DNA from: Desulfuromonadales bacterium
Lineage (GTDB): Bacteria; Desulfobacterota; Desulfuromonadia; Desulfuromonadales; BM103
DNA length: 47,670 nucleotides
Direction of reading: 5' to 3'
Assembly (NCBI GenBank): GCA_023701265.1
Contig: JAMPXI010000005.1
Span: forward strand, 1 to 47,670
This document shows positions 21,763 through 33,200 of this stretch, piece after piece. Under the pieces are notes generated by a model. It did no database searches, was not told the origin of the DNA, and saw only the letters and a program-made list of their open reading frames with translations. The first letter of the stretch is position 1; the number at the start of each line of letters is the position of its first letter. Position numbers and translations under genes: made by a program.

Positions 21763-22675
21763 CGATCTGATGCATCGTTGCCGGGGTCATCTGCTCCGTG
21801 ACGAGCCGCTCTGGCGGCATACCTCCTGGCAGGTCGGCGGGCCGGCCGCGGCACTGTTCCGGCCGGCCAACCATGTCGACCTGGTCAAGGCGGTCCGGCT
21901 GCTCGACGCGGCCGGCTGTCCGTGGCTGGTTCTGGGCGGCGGCAGCAACCTGCTGGTGCGCGACGGCGGGTTCCAGGGGGTGGTCCTTGACCTGCATGAG
22001 TTCACTACGGTCCGCATCGGCACGGACGGCCGGGTCGAGGCGGAAGCCGGGGTGCGGCTCAACGGTTTGGTCAAGCAGCTGGTGGCCGCCGGCCTGGGCG
22101 GGCTGGAGGAACTGGCCGGAATCCCCGGTACCGTCGGCGGCGCGCTGGTCATGAACGCCGGCGCCGGCAGCCAGGAGTTCGGCAGGGTGGTTGAAGAGGT
22201 GGAAATTCTGAGTGGCGAGACGTTCTCCTGGCGTCCGGCGGCGGCCTTTGCTTTCGGTTATCGGCAGGCGAGCCTGGAACCCGGCGCCATCGTCACCGCC
22301 GTAAGGCTGCACCTGAGCGGCGGCGATCCGGAAATGCTGCAGGCTACCTACGCGGAGCGCATGAGCCATCGCCGTCAGGCTCATGCCGTGGGCGGGCCGA
22401 GTGCCGGGTCGGTGTTCAGGAACCCGCCGGGGCAAAAAGCCTGGGAACTGATTGCCGGCTGCGGCTGGCAAGGGCGCGGCGTCGGCGGGGCCAAGGTCAG
22501 TGAGCGGCACGCCAATTTCATCGTCAATACCGGCCGGGCCATGGCCGCGGACATCGAAACGCTGATTGAGACGATCCGCGCCGATGTCGAGCGCCAAACC
22601 GGGGTTCAGTTGGAAGCCGAAGTCAAAATCGTCGGCGAGCCGGCCGCGGCTCGCCCGGTGAGCGAGGAAGCATGA
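21743..22675 (+). CDS. murB: UDP-N-acetylenolpyruvoylglucosamine reductase MurB
   Basis: [47 protein letters not shown]. Overlaps murC by 20 bp if GTG 21743 is the start. Confidence 0.96.
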   Translation: MDQALLDDLMHRCRGHLLRDEPLWRHTSWQVGGPAAALFRPANHVDLVKAVRLLDAAGCPWLVLGGGSNLLVRDGGFQGVVLDLHEFTTVRIGTDGRVEAEAGVRLNGLVKQLVAAGLGGLEELAGIPGTVGGALVMNAGAGSQEFGRVVEEVEILSGETFSWRPAAAFAFGYRQASLEPGAIVTAVRLHLSGGDPEMLQATYAERMSHRRQAHAVGGPSAGSVFRNPPGQKAWELIAGCGWQGRGVGGAKVSERHANFIVNTGRAMAADIETLIETIRADVERQTGVQLEAEVKIVGEPAAARPVSEEA

Positions 22676-23601
22676 GTCAAGCGGAACATTGGCAGAGGAA
22701 GCGGATCGTCGTCCTGATGGGCGGACTTTCGGCCGAGCGAGAAATCTCGCTGCGTACCGGCAACGCGGTGCTGCGGGCTCTGCAGGGGCGGGGGTTGGAC
22801 GCCGTCGGCCTCGATGCCGGCCGTGATCTGCCGGCCCGCCTGCTTGAACTCGGTGCGCAGGTGGCTTTCATCGCCCTGCATGGCCGCTACGGGGAAGACG
22901 GTACCGTGCAGGGGCTTTTGGAACTGCTGCAAATCCCGTATACTGGCAGCGGCGTGCTGGCCTCCAGCGTGGCGATGAACAAGCTGGTCACCAAGCAGGT
23001 TTTGCTGCATCATGGGGTGGGCACCCCGGCCTTTGCCGTTTACCGCAACGGCAATGACCGGGAAGCTTTCATCGCCGGGCAGAAGACTTTTCCGCTGGTG
23101 GCCAAGCCGGCCCGGGAAGGCTCAACCATCGGCGTGAGCATCGTCCGCGACGCGCAAGGACTGCGTGCCGGTCTCGACGAGGCCCTGCGCCATGACGACC
23201 TGGTGCTGGTCGAAGAGTTCATCGCCGGCTCCGAAGTGACCGTCGGCGTGCTTGGCGACCAGCCCCTGCCGGTCATCCAGGTGGTGCCGAAGGGGGGCTT
23301 TTACGACTACCAGTCGAAATACACGCCGGGACAGACCGAATACCTGCTGCCGGCGCCGCTGCCGGAAGGGGTCATCTGCAATCTGCAGGTGGCGGCCGTG
23401 ACCGCCTGTCGGGCCCTGGGCTGCCGTGGCGCGGCGCGGGTCGATTTCATGGTGCGCGGCGAGGAGCTGTTCTGTCTTGAAGTCAACACCATCCCTGGGA
23501 TGACCGAGACCAGCCTGCTGCCAAAGGCAGCCGGCGCGGCTGGCATTCCCTTTGACGAACTGGTACTGCGCATCCTCGCGGATGCCGGGCTGGACAAGTA
23601 G
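22672..23601 (+). CDS. ddl: D-alanine--D-alanine ligase
   Basis: VVLMGGLSAEREISLRTG; EVNTIPGMTETSLLPKAA. Confidence 0.97.
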   Translation: MSQAEHWQRKRIVVLMGGLSAEREISLRTGNAVLRALQGRGLDAVGLDAGRDLPARLLELGAQVAFIALHGRYGEDGTVQGLLELLQIPYTGSGVLASSVAMNKLVTKQVLLHHGVGTPAFAVYRNGNDREAFIAGQKTFPLVAKPAREGSTIGVSIVRDAQGLRAGLDEALRHDDLVLVEEFIAGSEVTVGVLGDQPLPVIQVVPKGGFYDYQSKYTPGQTEYLLPAPLPEGVICNLQVAAVTACRALGCRGAARVDFMVRGEELFCLEVNTIPGMTETSLLPKAAGAAGIPFDELVLRILADAGLDK

Positions 23602-23622
23602 GGGAGCGCGGGGGGCGCGGCG

Positions 23623-24504
23623 ATGAACGATTTCAAACACAACCTGAAAGGGCACAAGCCGCCGAAGGTCAAGCTGAACAAGCGCAAGCAGGAGAAGCAA
23701 CCGCGCGACTGGCGCAAGCTGTTGCACCGTTTGCTGCGCGTTTCCCTGTTCGCCGGAAGTGCCACGCTGGTCTTGGCCGGGGCCATGCTCGGCCTCCAGT
23801 TGCTGCGGGAATCGGACTATTTCACGGTTCGCAACGTCCGCGTCATTGCCCAGACAAGGGTTTCCGAGCAGGAGATCGCCGGTGCCTCCGACGTCCGTCT
23901 CGGCGTTGGCATCTTTGATCTCGACCTCAACCTGATCGGGCGGAAAATCGAGGAGAATCCCTGGATCGCCCGGGCCGAGGTGGTGCGCTCGCTCCCCGAC
24001 GAAATTGTCATCAAGGTGACCGAGCACCAGCCGCGCGCGGTGATCCAACTCGATTACCTCTATTACGTCAGCGGCACCGGCGAAGTCTTCAAGCTGCTCG
24101 ACGGCGGCGACAGCCTCGATTACCCGATCATCACCGGGATCGACCGCCAGTACCTGCTCGACCGTCCGGACGAAGGGCAAGCGTGGCTACGCCAGGCACT
24201 GGTGCTGGCCGAGCGGCTGGAGGCGCGTCAGCAGTTCAATCTTGCCGATGTCTCCGAAATCCAGATTGATCTCGAGGACGGGCTGGTGGTACACACCCGT
24301 CAGCACGGTGTGCCGGTTCGGTTCGGGCGAGACGACTTCGACTCCAAGCTTGACCGGCTCGAGCGGATCTACACTGAACTGGAGCCGCGTCTGACCGCGC
24401 TTCACTACATCGATCTGAATGTGGCCGACCGGGTGATCGTCAAGGTCGACCCGAAATACGCAGCCGGTCGCAATGAGAAGCAGGGAAGAAAGGGAGTGTC
24501 ATGA
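23623..24504 (+). CDS. ftsQ: Cell division protein FtsQ
   Basis: Single N-terminal TM segment then POTRA (YFTVRNVRVIAQTRVSEQEIAGAS); between ddl and ftsA. Confidence 0.92.
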   Translation: MNDFKHNLKGHKPPKVKLNKRKQEKQPRDWRKLLHRLLRVSLFAGSATLVLAGAMLGLQLLRESDYFTVRNVRVIAQTRVSEQEIAGASDVRLGVGIFDLDLNLIGRKIEENPWIARAEVVRSLPDEIVIKVTEHQPRAVIQLDYLYYVSGTGEVFKLLDGGDSLDYPIITGIDRQYLLDRPDEGQAWLRQALVLAERLEARQQFNLADVSEIQIDLEDGLVVHTRQHGVPVRFGRDDFDSKLDRLERIYTELEPRLTALHYIDLNVADRVIVKVDPKYAAGRNEKQGRKGVS

Positions 24505-25730
24505 GCAAGAAGGGTGAGAACCTGATCGTCGGTCTTGATATCGGCACCACCAAGATCTGCGCCATCGTCGGGACCATGACCGAAGGCGGTCTCGACATCG
24601 TCGGCATCGGCACCAGCCCGTCGCGCGGCATGCGCAAGGGGGTGGTGATCAACATCGAAGGCACCGTGACGGCGATCCGCAAAGCGATCCAGGAGGCCGA
24701 GCTGATGGCCGGCTGCGAGATCAACTCGGTCTTTGCCGGGATTGCGGGCGGGCACATCAATGGCATCAACTCGCAGGGGGTGATCGCCATCAAGAGCCGC
24801 GAGGTGACCTCCGAGGACATTAGACGGGTTATTGACGCCGCCAAGGCGATCGCCATCCCGATGGACCGCGAGGTGATTCACATCCTGCCGCAGGAGTTCA
24901 TCGTCGACGATCAGGACGGCATCAAGGAGCCGCTTGGCATGAACGGCGTGCGCCTGGAGGTGCGGGTGCACATCGTCACCGGCGCGGTGGCCAGTGCGCA
25001 GAACATCATCAAGAGCTGCAACAAGGCCGGAGTGGCCGTCGGCGACATCGTCCTCGAACAACTGGCCTCGGCGGAGGCGGTGCTGACCCAGGACGAAAAG
25101 GAGCTCGGCGTGGCGCTGGTCGACATCGGTGGCGGCACCACCGATATCGCCATCTTCGTCGACGGTGCCATCAAACATACCTCAGTGCTGTCACTGGGTG
25201 GCAATCACCTGACCAACGACATTGCCGTCGGTCTGCGCACCCCCTCTCAGGAAGCCGAGCGGATCAAGCAGAAGTGGGGATGCTGCCTGACCTCCATGGT
25301 CGGCAAGGACGAAACCATCGAGGTCCCATCGGTCGGCGGCCGCGAGCCGCGCGTGCTGTCTCGCCAGTTGCTGGCCGAGATCCTCGAGCCGCGCGTCGAA
25401 GAGATCTTCACCCTGGTCAATCGCGAGTTGATCAAGAGCGGCTATGAAAACCGCATCAGCTCCGGGCTGGTGCTGACCGGCGGTTCAGCGATCCTCTCGG
25501 GGATGCCGGAGTTGGCCGAGCAGATCTTCAACCTACCGGTGCGGCGCGGTGTGCCGCAGGGGATCGGCGGCCTGGCCGACGTGGTCAATTCACCGGTCTA
25601 CGCGACCGGCGTCGGCCTGGTGAAATATGGCAGTCGCAATCTGCAGAGCAGCAACTTCGCCATTGGCCAGGAGAACATTTTCGACAAGGTGGTCCGGCGC
25701 ATGAAAGAATGGTTTGGAGAATTCTTTTAG
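24501..25730 (+). CDS. ftsA: Cell division protein FtsA
   Basis: NLIVGLDIGTTKICAIVGTMTEGGLDIVGIG; C-terminal amphipathic KEWFGEFF. Confidence 0.98.
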   Translation: MSKKGENLIVGLDIGTTKICAIVGTMTEGGLDIVGIGTSPSRGMRKGVVINIEGTVTAIRKAIQEAELMAGCEINSVFAGIAGGHINGINSQGVIAIKSREVTSEDIRRVIDAAKAIAIPMDREVIHILPQEFIVDDQDGIKEPLGMNGVRLEVRVHIVTGAVASAQNIIKSCNKAGVAVGDIVLEQLASAEAVLTQDEKELGVALVDIGGGTTDIAIFVDGAIKHTSVLSLGGNHLTNDIAVGLRTPSQEAERIKQKWGCCLTSMVGKDETIEVPSVGGREPRVLSRQLLAEILEPRVEEIFTLVNRELIKSGYENRISSGLVLTGGSAILSGMPELAEQIFNLPVRRGVPQGIGGLADVVNSPVYATGVGLVKYGSRNLQSSNFAIGQENIFDKVVRRMKEWFGEFF

Positions 25731-25789
25731 GCATCCGATTGATCTCTCGAGGTTTTTTTACATCACGTGAAATTTGTGCATATAGCGTC

Positions 25790-25818
25790 TTGACGTAAAG
25801 GCGGCCACAAGATATTGT
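25790..25818 (+). promoter_or_regulatory. Candidate sigma70 promoter between ftsA and ftsZ
   Basis: TTGACG-N17-TATTGT in the ftsA-ftsZ gap, 60 bp upstream of the ftsZ ATG. Confidence 0.6.
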
Positions 25819-25878
25819 GTTTCGAGATTTTTTTTCGTGGCGGCCGAGCAGGCAGTGGCAACCCGGTTGGAGGGTGAG

Positions 25879-27048
25879 ATGACGTTCGAATTCGATGACA
25901 GCGTAGAACAAACGGCCAGGATCAAGGTGGTCGGTGTCGGCGGCGGCGGCAGTAATGCGGTCAATACCATGATTCAGGCAGAAGTCGAGGGGGTCGAATT
26001 CATTGTCGCCAACACCGATGCCCAGGCGCTCAAAGCAAGCAAGGCCCCGGTGCGGGTTCAACTCGGCGGCCGGTTGACCAAGGGGCTCGGTGCCGGTGCC
26101 AACCCGGAAGTCGGGCGCGAGGCGGCCGAAGAAGATCGCGGTCGGATCGCCGATCTGCTGCAGGGTGCCGACATGGTGTTTCTCGCCGTCGGTCTGGGCG
26201 GCGGCACCGGTACCGGTGCCGCGCCGGTTATCGCGGACGTGGCCCGTGAACTCGGGGCCCTCACCGTGGCAATCGCGACCAAGCCGTTTGCCTTCGAGGG
26301 AGGAAAACGCCAGAAACAGGCGGAGCAGGGGGTTGAAGAGTTGAAGAAGGTGGTCGACTCGCTGATCCTGATCCCCAACGACAGATTGAGCGGCCTGGCC
26401 GGCAAAAAAACCGGCATCCTCGATGCCTTCAAACCGTCGGACGATGTGCTGCGCCAGGCGGTGCAGGGAATCTCCGACCTGATCACCACCCACGGCATGA
26501 TCAACGTCGACTTCGCCGACGTCAAGGCGGCGATGAGCGAGCGCGGCATGGCGATGATGGGGATCGGCATTGCCGAAGGGGAGAACCGCGCGGTCGAAGC
26601 CGCCCGCCAGGCGATCTGCAGCCCCCTCCTCGAGGATATCGACATCTCCGGCGCCAAGGGGGTGTTGGTCAACGTCACCGGTTCCTCGAGCATGACGATG
26701 GACGACTATCAGGAAGTTGCCAGGATCATCCATGAGAAGGTCCACGAGGACGCCAATATCTTCATCGGCCTGGTGATCGACGAATCGCTCGGCGAGCGGA
26801 TCAAGGTGACCGCGATCGCCACCGGTTTCGGCGACGCCTTCGACAAGCGCCGGCAAGGGCACAGGGAGACCACTCGCCCGACCCTGGCCGCTATTGCCGG
26901 CACCGGCCCCGTCAATCAGGGGGACATGGACGTGCCGGCCTACATCCGCAACCGCGACGGAGCCAAGCCCGCCCGCGCCCAGCGCACCGGCCTGGCCGAA
27001 GGCGAAGAGTACGATATTCCGGCGTTCCTGCGGCGGCGGGTGGACTGA
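25879..27048 (+). CDS. ftsZ: Cell division protein FtsZ
   Basis: [31 protein letters not shown]-terminal peptide [12 protein letters not shown] 25879; the ORF-track start 25837 is GTG. Confidence 0.98.
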   Translation: MTFEFDDSVEQTARIKVVGVGGGGSNAVNTMIQAEVEGVEFIVANTDAQALKASKAPVRVQLGGRLTKGLGAGANPEVGREAAEEDRGRIADLLQGADMVFLAVGLGGGTGTGAAPVIADVARELGALTVAIATKPFAFEGGKRQKQAEQGVEELKKVVDSLILIPNDRLSGLAGKKTGILDAFKPSDDVLRQAVQGISDLITTHGMINVDFADVKAAMSERGMAMMGIGIAEGENRAVEAARQAICSPLLEDIDISGAKGVLVNVTGSSSMTMDDYQEVARIIHEKVHEDANIFIGLVIDESLGERIKVTAIATGFGDAFDKRRQGHRETTRPTLAAIAGTGPVNQGDMDVPAYIRNRDGAKPARAQRTGLAEGEEYDIPAFLRRRVD

Positions 27049-27093
27049 CCGAAGGCCTGGGAAAACCTTCTCGATCTAAGTAACAAGATGATG

Positions 27094-27128
27094 AAACGCC
27101 TCCAGGGAATGAACCTGGAGGCGTTTTT
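27094..27128. terminator. Bidirectional terminator between convergent ftsZ and the cytochrome locus
   Basis: aaacgcctccagg-gaatgaa-cctggaggcgttttt; perfect 13-bp stem with A-run and T-run flanks. Confidence 0.92.
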
Positions 27129-27157
27129 GTTGTGAAAGAGGTTTCCGGCAGCAGCGG

Positions 27158-30100
27158 CTACGGGCCAGGGTTGGCCCAGGGAGAGGCAAAGCCGTTGTCG
27201 TGACGATGGCAACCGGTGCAGTCCGGAGGGTTATGGCTGCCCGGTTCAGGTTGTATCTTCCGATGCTCCGGGGTTTTAACTTGGTATGGGGGGCCCCCCT
27301 CGGTGAGGGTGTGGCAGACTTCGCAGATCCGGTTGATCGGTGGAGGCTCTGGCCTTGCCACGCTGTCATCACCCAATCCGAAGCCGTAAGTGTTGGCGCC
27401 GTCGAAGCGCACCGGACCGCCGAAGTTGCTGTCGGGGCTGATGGTCTCAGGGAGAGGGTTGAGCGTAATGAACGGTTTGATCCCCGCCGCGTTAGGGGAT
27501 CGCTGCTCGTGGCAGGTCATGCAGGTGAACTCGCCATACTGTCCACCCGTCACCCCCCAGCCGCCGTTTGCCGCCCAGTAACCCTTGTTGTTGGCATTGA
27601 GGCTGTTGTGCATGAGTTTGCTCGCCGGCGTGGCGATCCAGTAAAATTCCTGTATCGCCGTCCCGATGACGCCATCCGGGTCCAGATAGGTCACCCTGAT
27701 ATTGTAGTTGGAAAGCGGCATGAGGCCGCCAACGGTGATCACCCGGGGCGATACGGTCAGTGGAACATCGCTGGCCGCGACCAGCCATTCGGGCCCGTTG
27801 ACGTCCATGTACTCCACCGTAATGGTGCCGTTGCCGTTGACGTCCTTGGCAAAGGGCGCAGTGACCTTGATGGTCGCCGAGTTCATTGGTTCGGCTAAGG
27901 CGATTCCGGCTTCTATCCGGTTGTCCGGCAAGGTTATGCCAATGAACTGCGGATTGACGCCATTGATGCCGTCGCCGTCAACGTAGGTGAGCCGGACATT
28001 GTAGGTGCTCCCCTGCTGCAGGCCGGTGATGGTCAGGCTGGCCGGCGAGGCGGCATGGGTGGCTTCGCTGACCCAGTTGGTCCAGCCGGAGTCGCCGGAA
28101 AGCTGGTAGTCGATCGTATAGGTGTTGTTGGTGTTGTAATCATCGGTATAGGGCATGGTGACGGCAATGGCTGTGGTCCCGTCTGTCGAGGCCGTCGCTG
28201 TGCCGGTGCTGGTGCGGTTGTCCAGCATGACGATGCCGGTGACCGTCTGGGGATTCACTGCTTCGACCGCATCGGTGTCGATGAAGGCACAGCGGATATC
28301 GTAGGTCTCTCCCTGGCTTAGTCCGCTGACGGTGGTGACGAAGGGCGAGGCGGCATGGGGGGCGGCCGTCACCCAGTTGCTCCAGCCGGCTGCACCGGAA
28401 AGCCGGTAATCCACCGTGTAGGTGTTGTTGCCGTTGGCGTCATTGCCGTAGGGCATGGTCACGTCAATAGCGGTCGGACTGGTACAGGCCGCAGCGCAGC
28501 TTTCCGGAGTGGTCTGGTCGCCGAGGATGTGGGGGCCGGAACCGCTGCCGCCTGCCGAATAGTTGCCGTTCGTGTCCCTGGCGAAAATCCGGTAGTAGTA
28601 GCCGGTCCCGTTGGTCAACCCGATATCGGTGCAACTCGTCCCCGGCTTGGCCACCACGCAGACGATCGTGCTGGCGCCGAGGACGCCGCCCGCCACGTAA
28701 CTTGCCCCCTCAACCGGGGTATCGGCAACCGGTGAGGTGCTCCTGAGGACGACGGCCTGGCTGTAATCGGCATCGCCGGGGTTTGTCCAGGTGAGGCTAG
28801 CCTGGCCATTACCGGGGGTAATCATAGCCCAGGCGGGATTGGCGGGAGAAAGATTGTCGATCGTCAGATCCGGGACACCCCACTCGGTGATGGTGATGGG
28901 GTTGCTCGTCGTGTGATCGATGGCGATAACGCCGGCGGGGACCAGTTGGCTCCCTCCTGAGGGCGGCGGCATGTCGGCGTGGGTTTTCGGCGTGATCCGG
29001 ACGTAGTAGAAGCCTGTTGTGGTCGATATGGTGATGGCGGGGGTGAACGACACCACTGGGCTGTCGGAGGATGGACCGGTCACGCTCCCGTAGATCGTGG
29101 TGCCAGCACCGTCGGTGATGTCGATCCGGCTGATTGCTGCGCCTCCCCCCGCACCCAGGTCCAGGGTCACTCCCTGGAAGGTGTCCGTGCCGGTATTGGT
29201 CGAGGGCAGAATCATGTTGCCCAAGGTGGCGCCTGCGCCGGGGGGGATGGTGATATCGGGAGTTCCCTGGCGGTAATTCTGCACCGTGGTGACTGGATAC
29301 AGGAAGGGCGCGCTGAAAGTCGGCACCGGCAGCGAACCGGTTCCGTTGGCCACCTTCGCGGTCAGTCCCATGGGGATCAGCAGGTCGTAGTTCCCGACCT
29401 TGGCTGAAATCGTGATGTATTCCCTGCCTCCATCTAAAAGCCCGTAGAAGTATGAGGCGTTGCCTTTCAGGAAGAAGTAGTAGGTATAACCGCCTGAATA
29501 GTCGTGGTAGCCCTCGACGCTGTAGCCTGCGGGAATACTCCCGGAACTCTGGGTCCAATTGGCAATGCTGAGAACAATTACCCCCGAGGGAGTCGTGGTG
29601 TTCTTGATTTCCCCGAGATAGACCGGGCCACTGGGGCCGTAGAATTTCACCTGGAAGGGGAAGTCGGGCGTACCCATCTTCAGCTCCCCGGTGCCGGCTC
29701 CCATGTACGGCTGGACCTCGACGTATTTGACGTCGGTGGAGCTGTAGGTGCCGTTCTTGACGAAGATGGTGTTGGCCAGCCACTGGTTGTCCGTTGCGGC
29801 GGTACCGGTCACCCGCACCTCGAACTGGCCCACCTCGTTGGTTGCCAGGGCTCCGGGATTCAGGGTTGCTATCCATTCATAAACGCCGTCCCCGAAATCG
29901 GAGAAGGTGCCGATGGTATATTCCGTCCCGGCGGTCCAGGCCGCACCGGTCATGACGTTTTTCGCTGAATGGACGACCAGCTGACTGCTGGTGAGCCCGG
30001 TCACCGGTGCGCCGAGCTGGTCCATGACCTTTGCCTTGAATTTGAAGGTGGTGGGGAACGAGGTGATGTAGTAGAGCGGGCGGTTGTCGAGAGTGCCGAT

Positions 30101-30259
30101 GTCGAGGGAAAGGTTATAGACTTTGCCGGAGGTGCCGGCCTGTGCCGGCCAGGGCAAAAGCGCCGTCACGAGGAGGAGCAGCACCGTTACTGCGCATTTT
30201 GCTCCGAAGTTGCCCATTTTTGCTCCCATCCCACTGAACTTTTCATTGACGGTTGTCAT
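27158..30259 (-). CDS. Exported Fn3-repeat protein with C-terminal tri-haem c module (protein C)
   Basis: Signal peptide (..LLPWPAQA-G); at least three tandem Fn3-like repeats; CMTCH, ICEVCHT, DCTGCHRH at the C-terminus. ATG 30259 with RBS gaggggg; the track start 30283 lies inside the upstream ORF. Confidence 0.85.
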   Translation of the reverse strand: MTTVNEKFSGMGAKMGNFGAKCAVTVLLLLVTALLPWPAQAGTSGKVYNLSLDIGTLDNRPLYYITSFPTTFKFKAKVMDQLGAPVTGLTSSQLVVHSAKNVMTGAAWTAGTEYTIGTFSDFGDGVYEWIATLNPGALATNEVGQFEVRVTGTAATDNQWLANTIFVKNGTYSSTDVKYVEVQPYMGAGTGELKMGTPDFPFQVKFYGPSGPVYLGEIKNTTTPSGVIVLSIANWTQSSGSIPAGYSVEGYHDYSGGYTYYFFLKGNASYFYGLLDGGREYITISAKVGNYDLLIPMGLTAKVANGTGSLPVPTFSAPFLYPVTTVQNYRQGTPDITIPPGAGATLGNMILPSTNTGTDTFQGVTLDLGAGGGAAISRIDITDGAGTTIYGSVTGPSSDSPVVSFTPAITISTTTGFYYVRITPKTHADMPPPSGGSQLVPAGVIAIDHTTSNPITITEWGVPDLTIDNLSPANPAWAMITPGNGQASLTWTNPGDADYSQAVVLRSTSPVADTPVEGASYVAGGVLGASTIVCVVAKPGTSCTDIGLTNGTGYYYRIFARDTNGNYSAGGSGSGPHILGDQTTPESCAAACTSPTAIDVTMPYGNDANGNNTYTVDYRLSGAAGWSNWVTAAPHAASPFVTTVSGLSQGETYDIRCAFIDTDAVEAVNPQTVTGIVMLDNRTSTGTATASTDGTTAIAVTMPYTDDYNTNNTYTIDYQLSGDSGWTNWVSEATHAASPASLTITGLQQGSTYNVRLTYVDGDGINGVNPQFIGITLPDNRIEAGIALAEPMNSATIKVTAPFAKDVNGNGTITVEYMDVNGPEWLVAASDVPLTVSPRVITVGGLMPLSNYNIRVTYLDPDGVIGTAIQEFYWIATPASKLMHNSLNANNKGYWAANGGWGVTGGQYGEFTCMTCHEQRSPNAAGIKPFITLNPLPETISPDSNFGGPVRFDGANTYGFGLGDDSVARPEPPPINRICEVCHTLTEGGPPYQVKTPEHRKIQPEPGSHNPPDCTGCHRHDNGFASPWANPGP
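27640..28500 (-). repeat. Three tandem Fn3-like coding repeats within protein C
   Basis: Recurrent (A/T)(I/T)xVTMPYxxDxNxNNTYTxDYxLSGxxGWxxWVxxAxHAASP...GLxQGxTYxxRxxxxDxDxxxxVNPQ, visible at DNA level (ggcgaggcggcatggg...cccagttg.tccagccgg). Confidence 0.75.
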
Positions 30260-30269
30260 GGCGTCCCCC

Positions 30270-33200
30270 TCACAGATCCGCATGGCAAGCGAAGCAACCC
30301 TTGCTCGTATCGCCCCACGTAGCCGGCTGGCTCAGATGACAAACCGTCGTGCAGCTCTTGGCCGCAGCATTGTAGGTGCCGCTGAACGGAACACTGTCGT
30401 GCGAGTTGTTTGCCGTCTTGTAGCCGTTGTTGCGCGTCCAGCCCAGGGGCTCGATGACGTTCGTGAACGGGCCAGGCTCAGGTTCAGGATCAGGCCAAAC
30501 CGCGAAGTCCGCGGCAGGCTTCAGCTGGGCCCGGGTGCGGAAGGTGCCGGACATGAACGCCACGTCGCGTGTGCCGTTCACGTGGTTCGCCCGGTTCGCG
30601 ATGCTGCCGGCGACGGGGTTGGTGTGGCAGGGCGTACAGGCAAACCCGGTTCCCTGGGCCGAATACTGGCCGGCTACGGTGACCGTCGCGGCATGGCAGG
30701 TCGGGCAGCTGATGGTGGTGGAGGTGGCCGGATCACCGTGACCAGCACCGGATCCGATCCCACCTCCTTTGGAGTAAAGGCCGCCCGGTCCATCGGGCGG
30801 GATCTTTTTGATGTTGTCGAAGTGCAGGCCGACCAGGTGGCCACCTTCCACGGGACGGTCCCAGCTTAGCTGGCTGGCATAGTGACTGTTGGCGCTGGCG
30901 CTGCCGACGCCACCGTTGGCGTAGGCCGGCGGGTCGCCATGGCAGCCGGCGCAGCGGTTGCCGCTAAACGTTCCGCCCCACTGTGGGGTTGAGGCATAGG
31001 TCCTGACAGTGGCGACCTGGCCGGAGCTGTGGCAGTAGATGTTGCTACAGACCGTTGCGGTGCCGGTGCCGGTCCGTCCTGCATCTGCCGGGTTGTTCTG
31101 TTTGAATCCGGTGGCCGCGGCGTTGTACAGCTCTATTTCGACGACACCGTTGCCATGCTTTGAGCCGTCCAGGGCGTGGCAGTTGCCGCAGTTGAACCCT
31201 TGCGACGTCGGCGTGGAAAGATTGCTGTCGCTGCCGTAAGCCGCACCGGTTCCATTCGTATGGGCAAGATGGGCTCCGCTGGCGGGCGGCAGCGCATGGC
31301 AGTCGCCGCAGGCCACCGTGCCGCCCCATTGGGGCGTGCCGGAGCCATGGCAGGAGATGTTGGCACAGGTGCCGTAGCCGTCGCCGGGTGCGGGGGTGCC
31401 GTTATAACTGCTGGAAGAACCGAAAATCGGATCAATATTAATGGTCACCCTGCCATTGACATGGTTGTCGAAGAGAGTCCTGGGCGGAGGGAGAAACACG
31501 GGAGTATGTCCGGGGTGACAGTTTTTGCAGCCGTTTGTAGCGCCACTGAGGGTGCTGTCATAGCGGTGACAGGTCATGCACTTGATCACCCCCGAGGTGT
31601 TGCCCGCCAGGTGAGCAGCGTGGCTGCCGCTACTGATGACCGGCCCTTCATCCCCGTGAATCCCGCTCTGGTGACAAGCGCCGCAGCCGAGACCGGTGCT
31701 GCTGACACCCCAAACCGGTGAGGCATAGTCGTCTGGGTTGCCAACGCCGCCGTCGGGTTGGGCATTCGAATGGCAATAGATGTACGTGCATGAGCTGTAG
31801 GCCCGAGGCGTTGTCCCGTCGGATGGCGGCGCGCTTCCTGTTGCAACATTGTAAATTTCCGCGCCGCCCCTGAGCCTTGAGTCCAAGGTATTGAAGGCCC
31901 AGTCGATTTTGCCATTGGCATGCTTCGCCTGGCCGGTCATGGTGTAGGGGCCGGTACCGGAGACGGTTCCGCTGTGGCAAGCGGCGCAGGCAATGTTGTA
32001 GCCACCTGCGATGGCATGGGTGCGGTGGCTGCCGCTGACCGGGTAGTCGCTATTGGAGCCCCCGTGACAGGAGCCGCAGGCCGCCGTGCCGGCGTCTCCC
32101 CACGAAGGGGTGGCGTTCCTGCCGCTTCCCGGATAGTTGCCATGGCAGTAGGTGGCGGCGCAGGCCCCGTAGCCATCACCGGGAGCTTTTGTCCCATCGT
32201 AGGCTGCAGTTGCGCCGTATAGCGTTGGCGGGAACAAGACATCGATCTCGTGGTTGACGTGCAGGATGTCCCTGTTATGACAGACCGATGCACAGCCGTT
32301 AAGACTATCGGAACCGACATAATTATGACAGACGGCACACTCGCCCATGCCGACCGGGTCCGGGCCTGCCAGCGACTGCAGATGTTTGGCGTGGCTTCCG
32401 GAAGTGATGTAAGGGGCCCAATTCCCGTAACTGCCCCGGTTGGCAAACCAGGCGTGTCCTTGATCGGCATTGTGGCAACTGCCGCAGGTCCCTTCAGCGA
32501 GTGCTCCCCAGGTCGGGGTTTGGTATTCTCCGGGGAGTCCGGTCAATGGGCCGCCGGTACTGGTCTGGGCAATACTGTGGCAATAGAGGTTGGCGCACTG
32601 GCCGTAGACTCCGGGGACGGTCGCCGATACCCCGGCCGAAGAGTCTTTATACGTCGCCCCCGTCAGGCGGGGATCTCCCGACACATTGAATGACCAGTCG
32701 GCCTGGCCGTTCACATGGGCGGCCGCATTCGTGCTGTGGCAGGTGGTGCATGCCAGATTTTGCCCGTAGATATAGGGGTTGGGTGGGTTGCTTCGGGTAT
32801 CATAATACCAGGTGTCACTCATGACATGGGTACGATGGCTGCCCCGCAGCGGTGGGTTGGTAGCTGTCGCGCCATGGCATTTACCGCAGGTGCCGGTGGT
32901 GGGATTATCCCAAGTCGGATTGAGATTGGTTCCGCCGTTGGCGGCCATGGTGCCGCCATGGCAATAGACATTAGTACAGGTCTTGGCGCCGGTGGTCGTG
33001 ACCGTCGTGTTGGCCTGGCTGGCATCGTAGGACACGCCGCTTTGGCCGTTGTAGGTTCCACCCCGGTAGGTGTCGCCAAACAGGGAAAAACCGAGGGTGA
33101 TGCTTTGCGGCTCGCCGTCGTTGTGGGTCGACCCGCTGCCGACACTGTTGGCATGGCAGGAGCCGCAGGGGTACTGCTTGGTGGTCGCGTGCACGGCATG

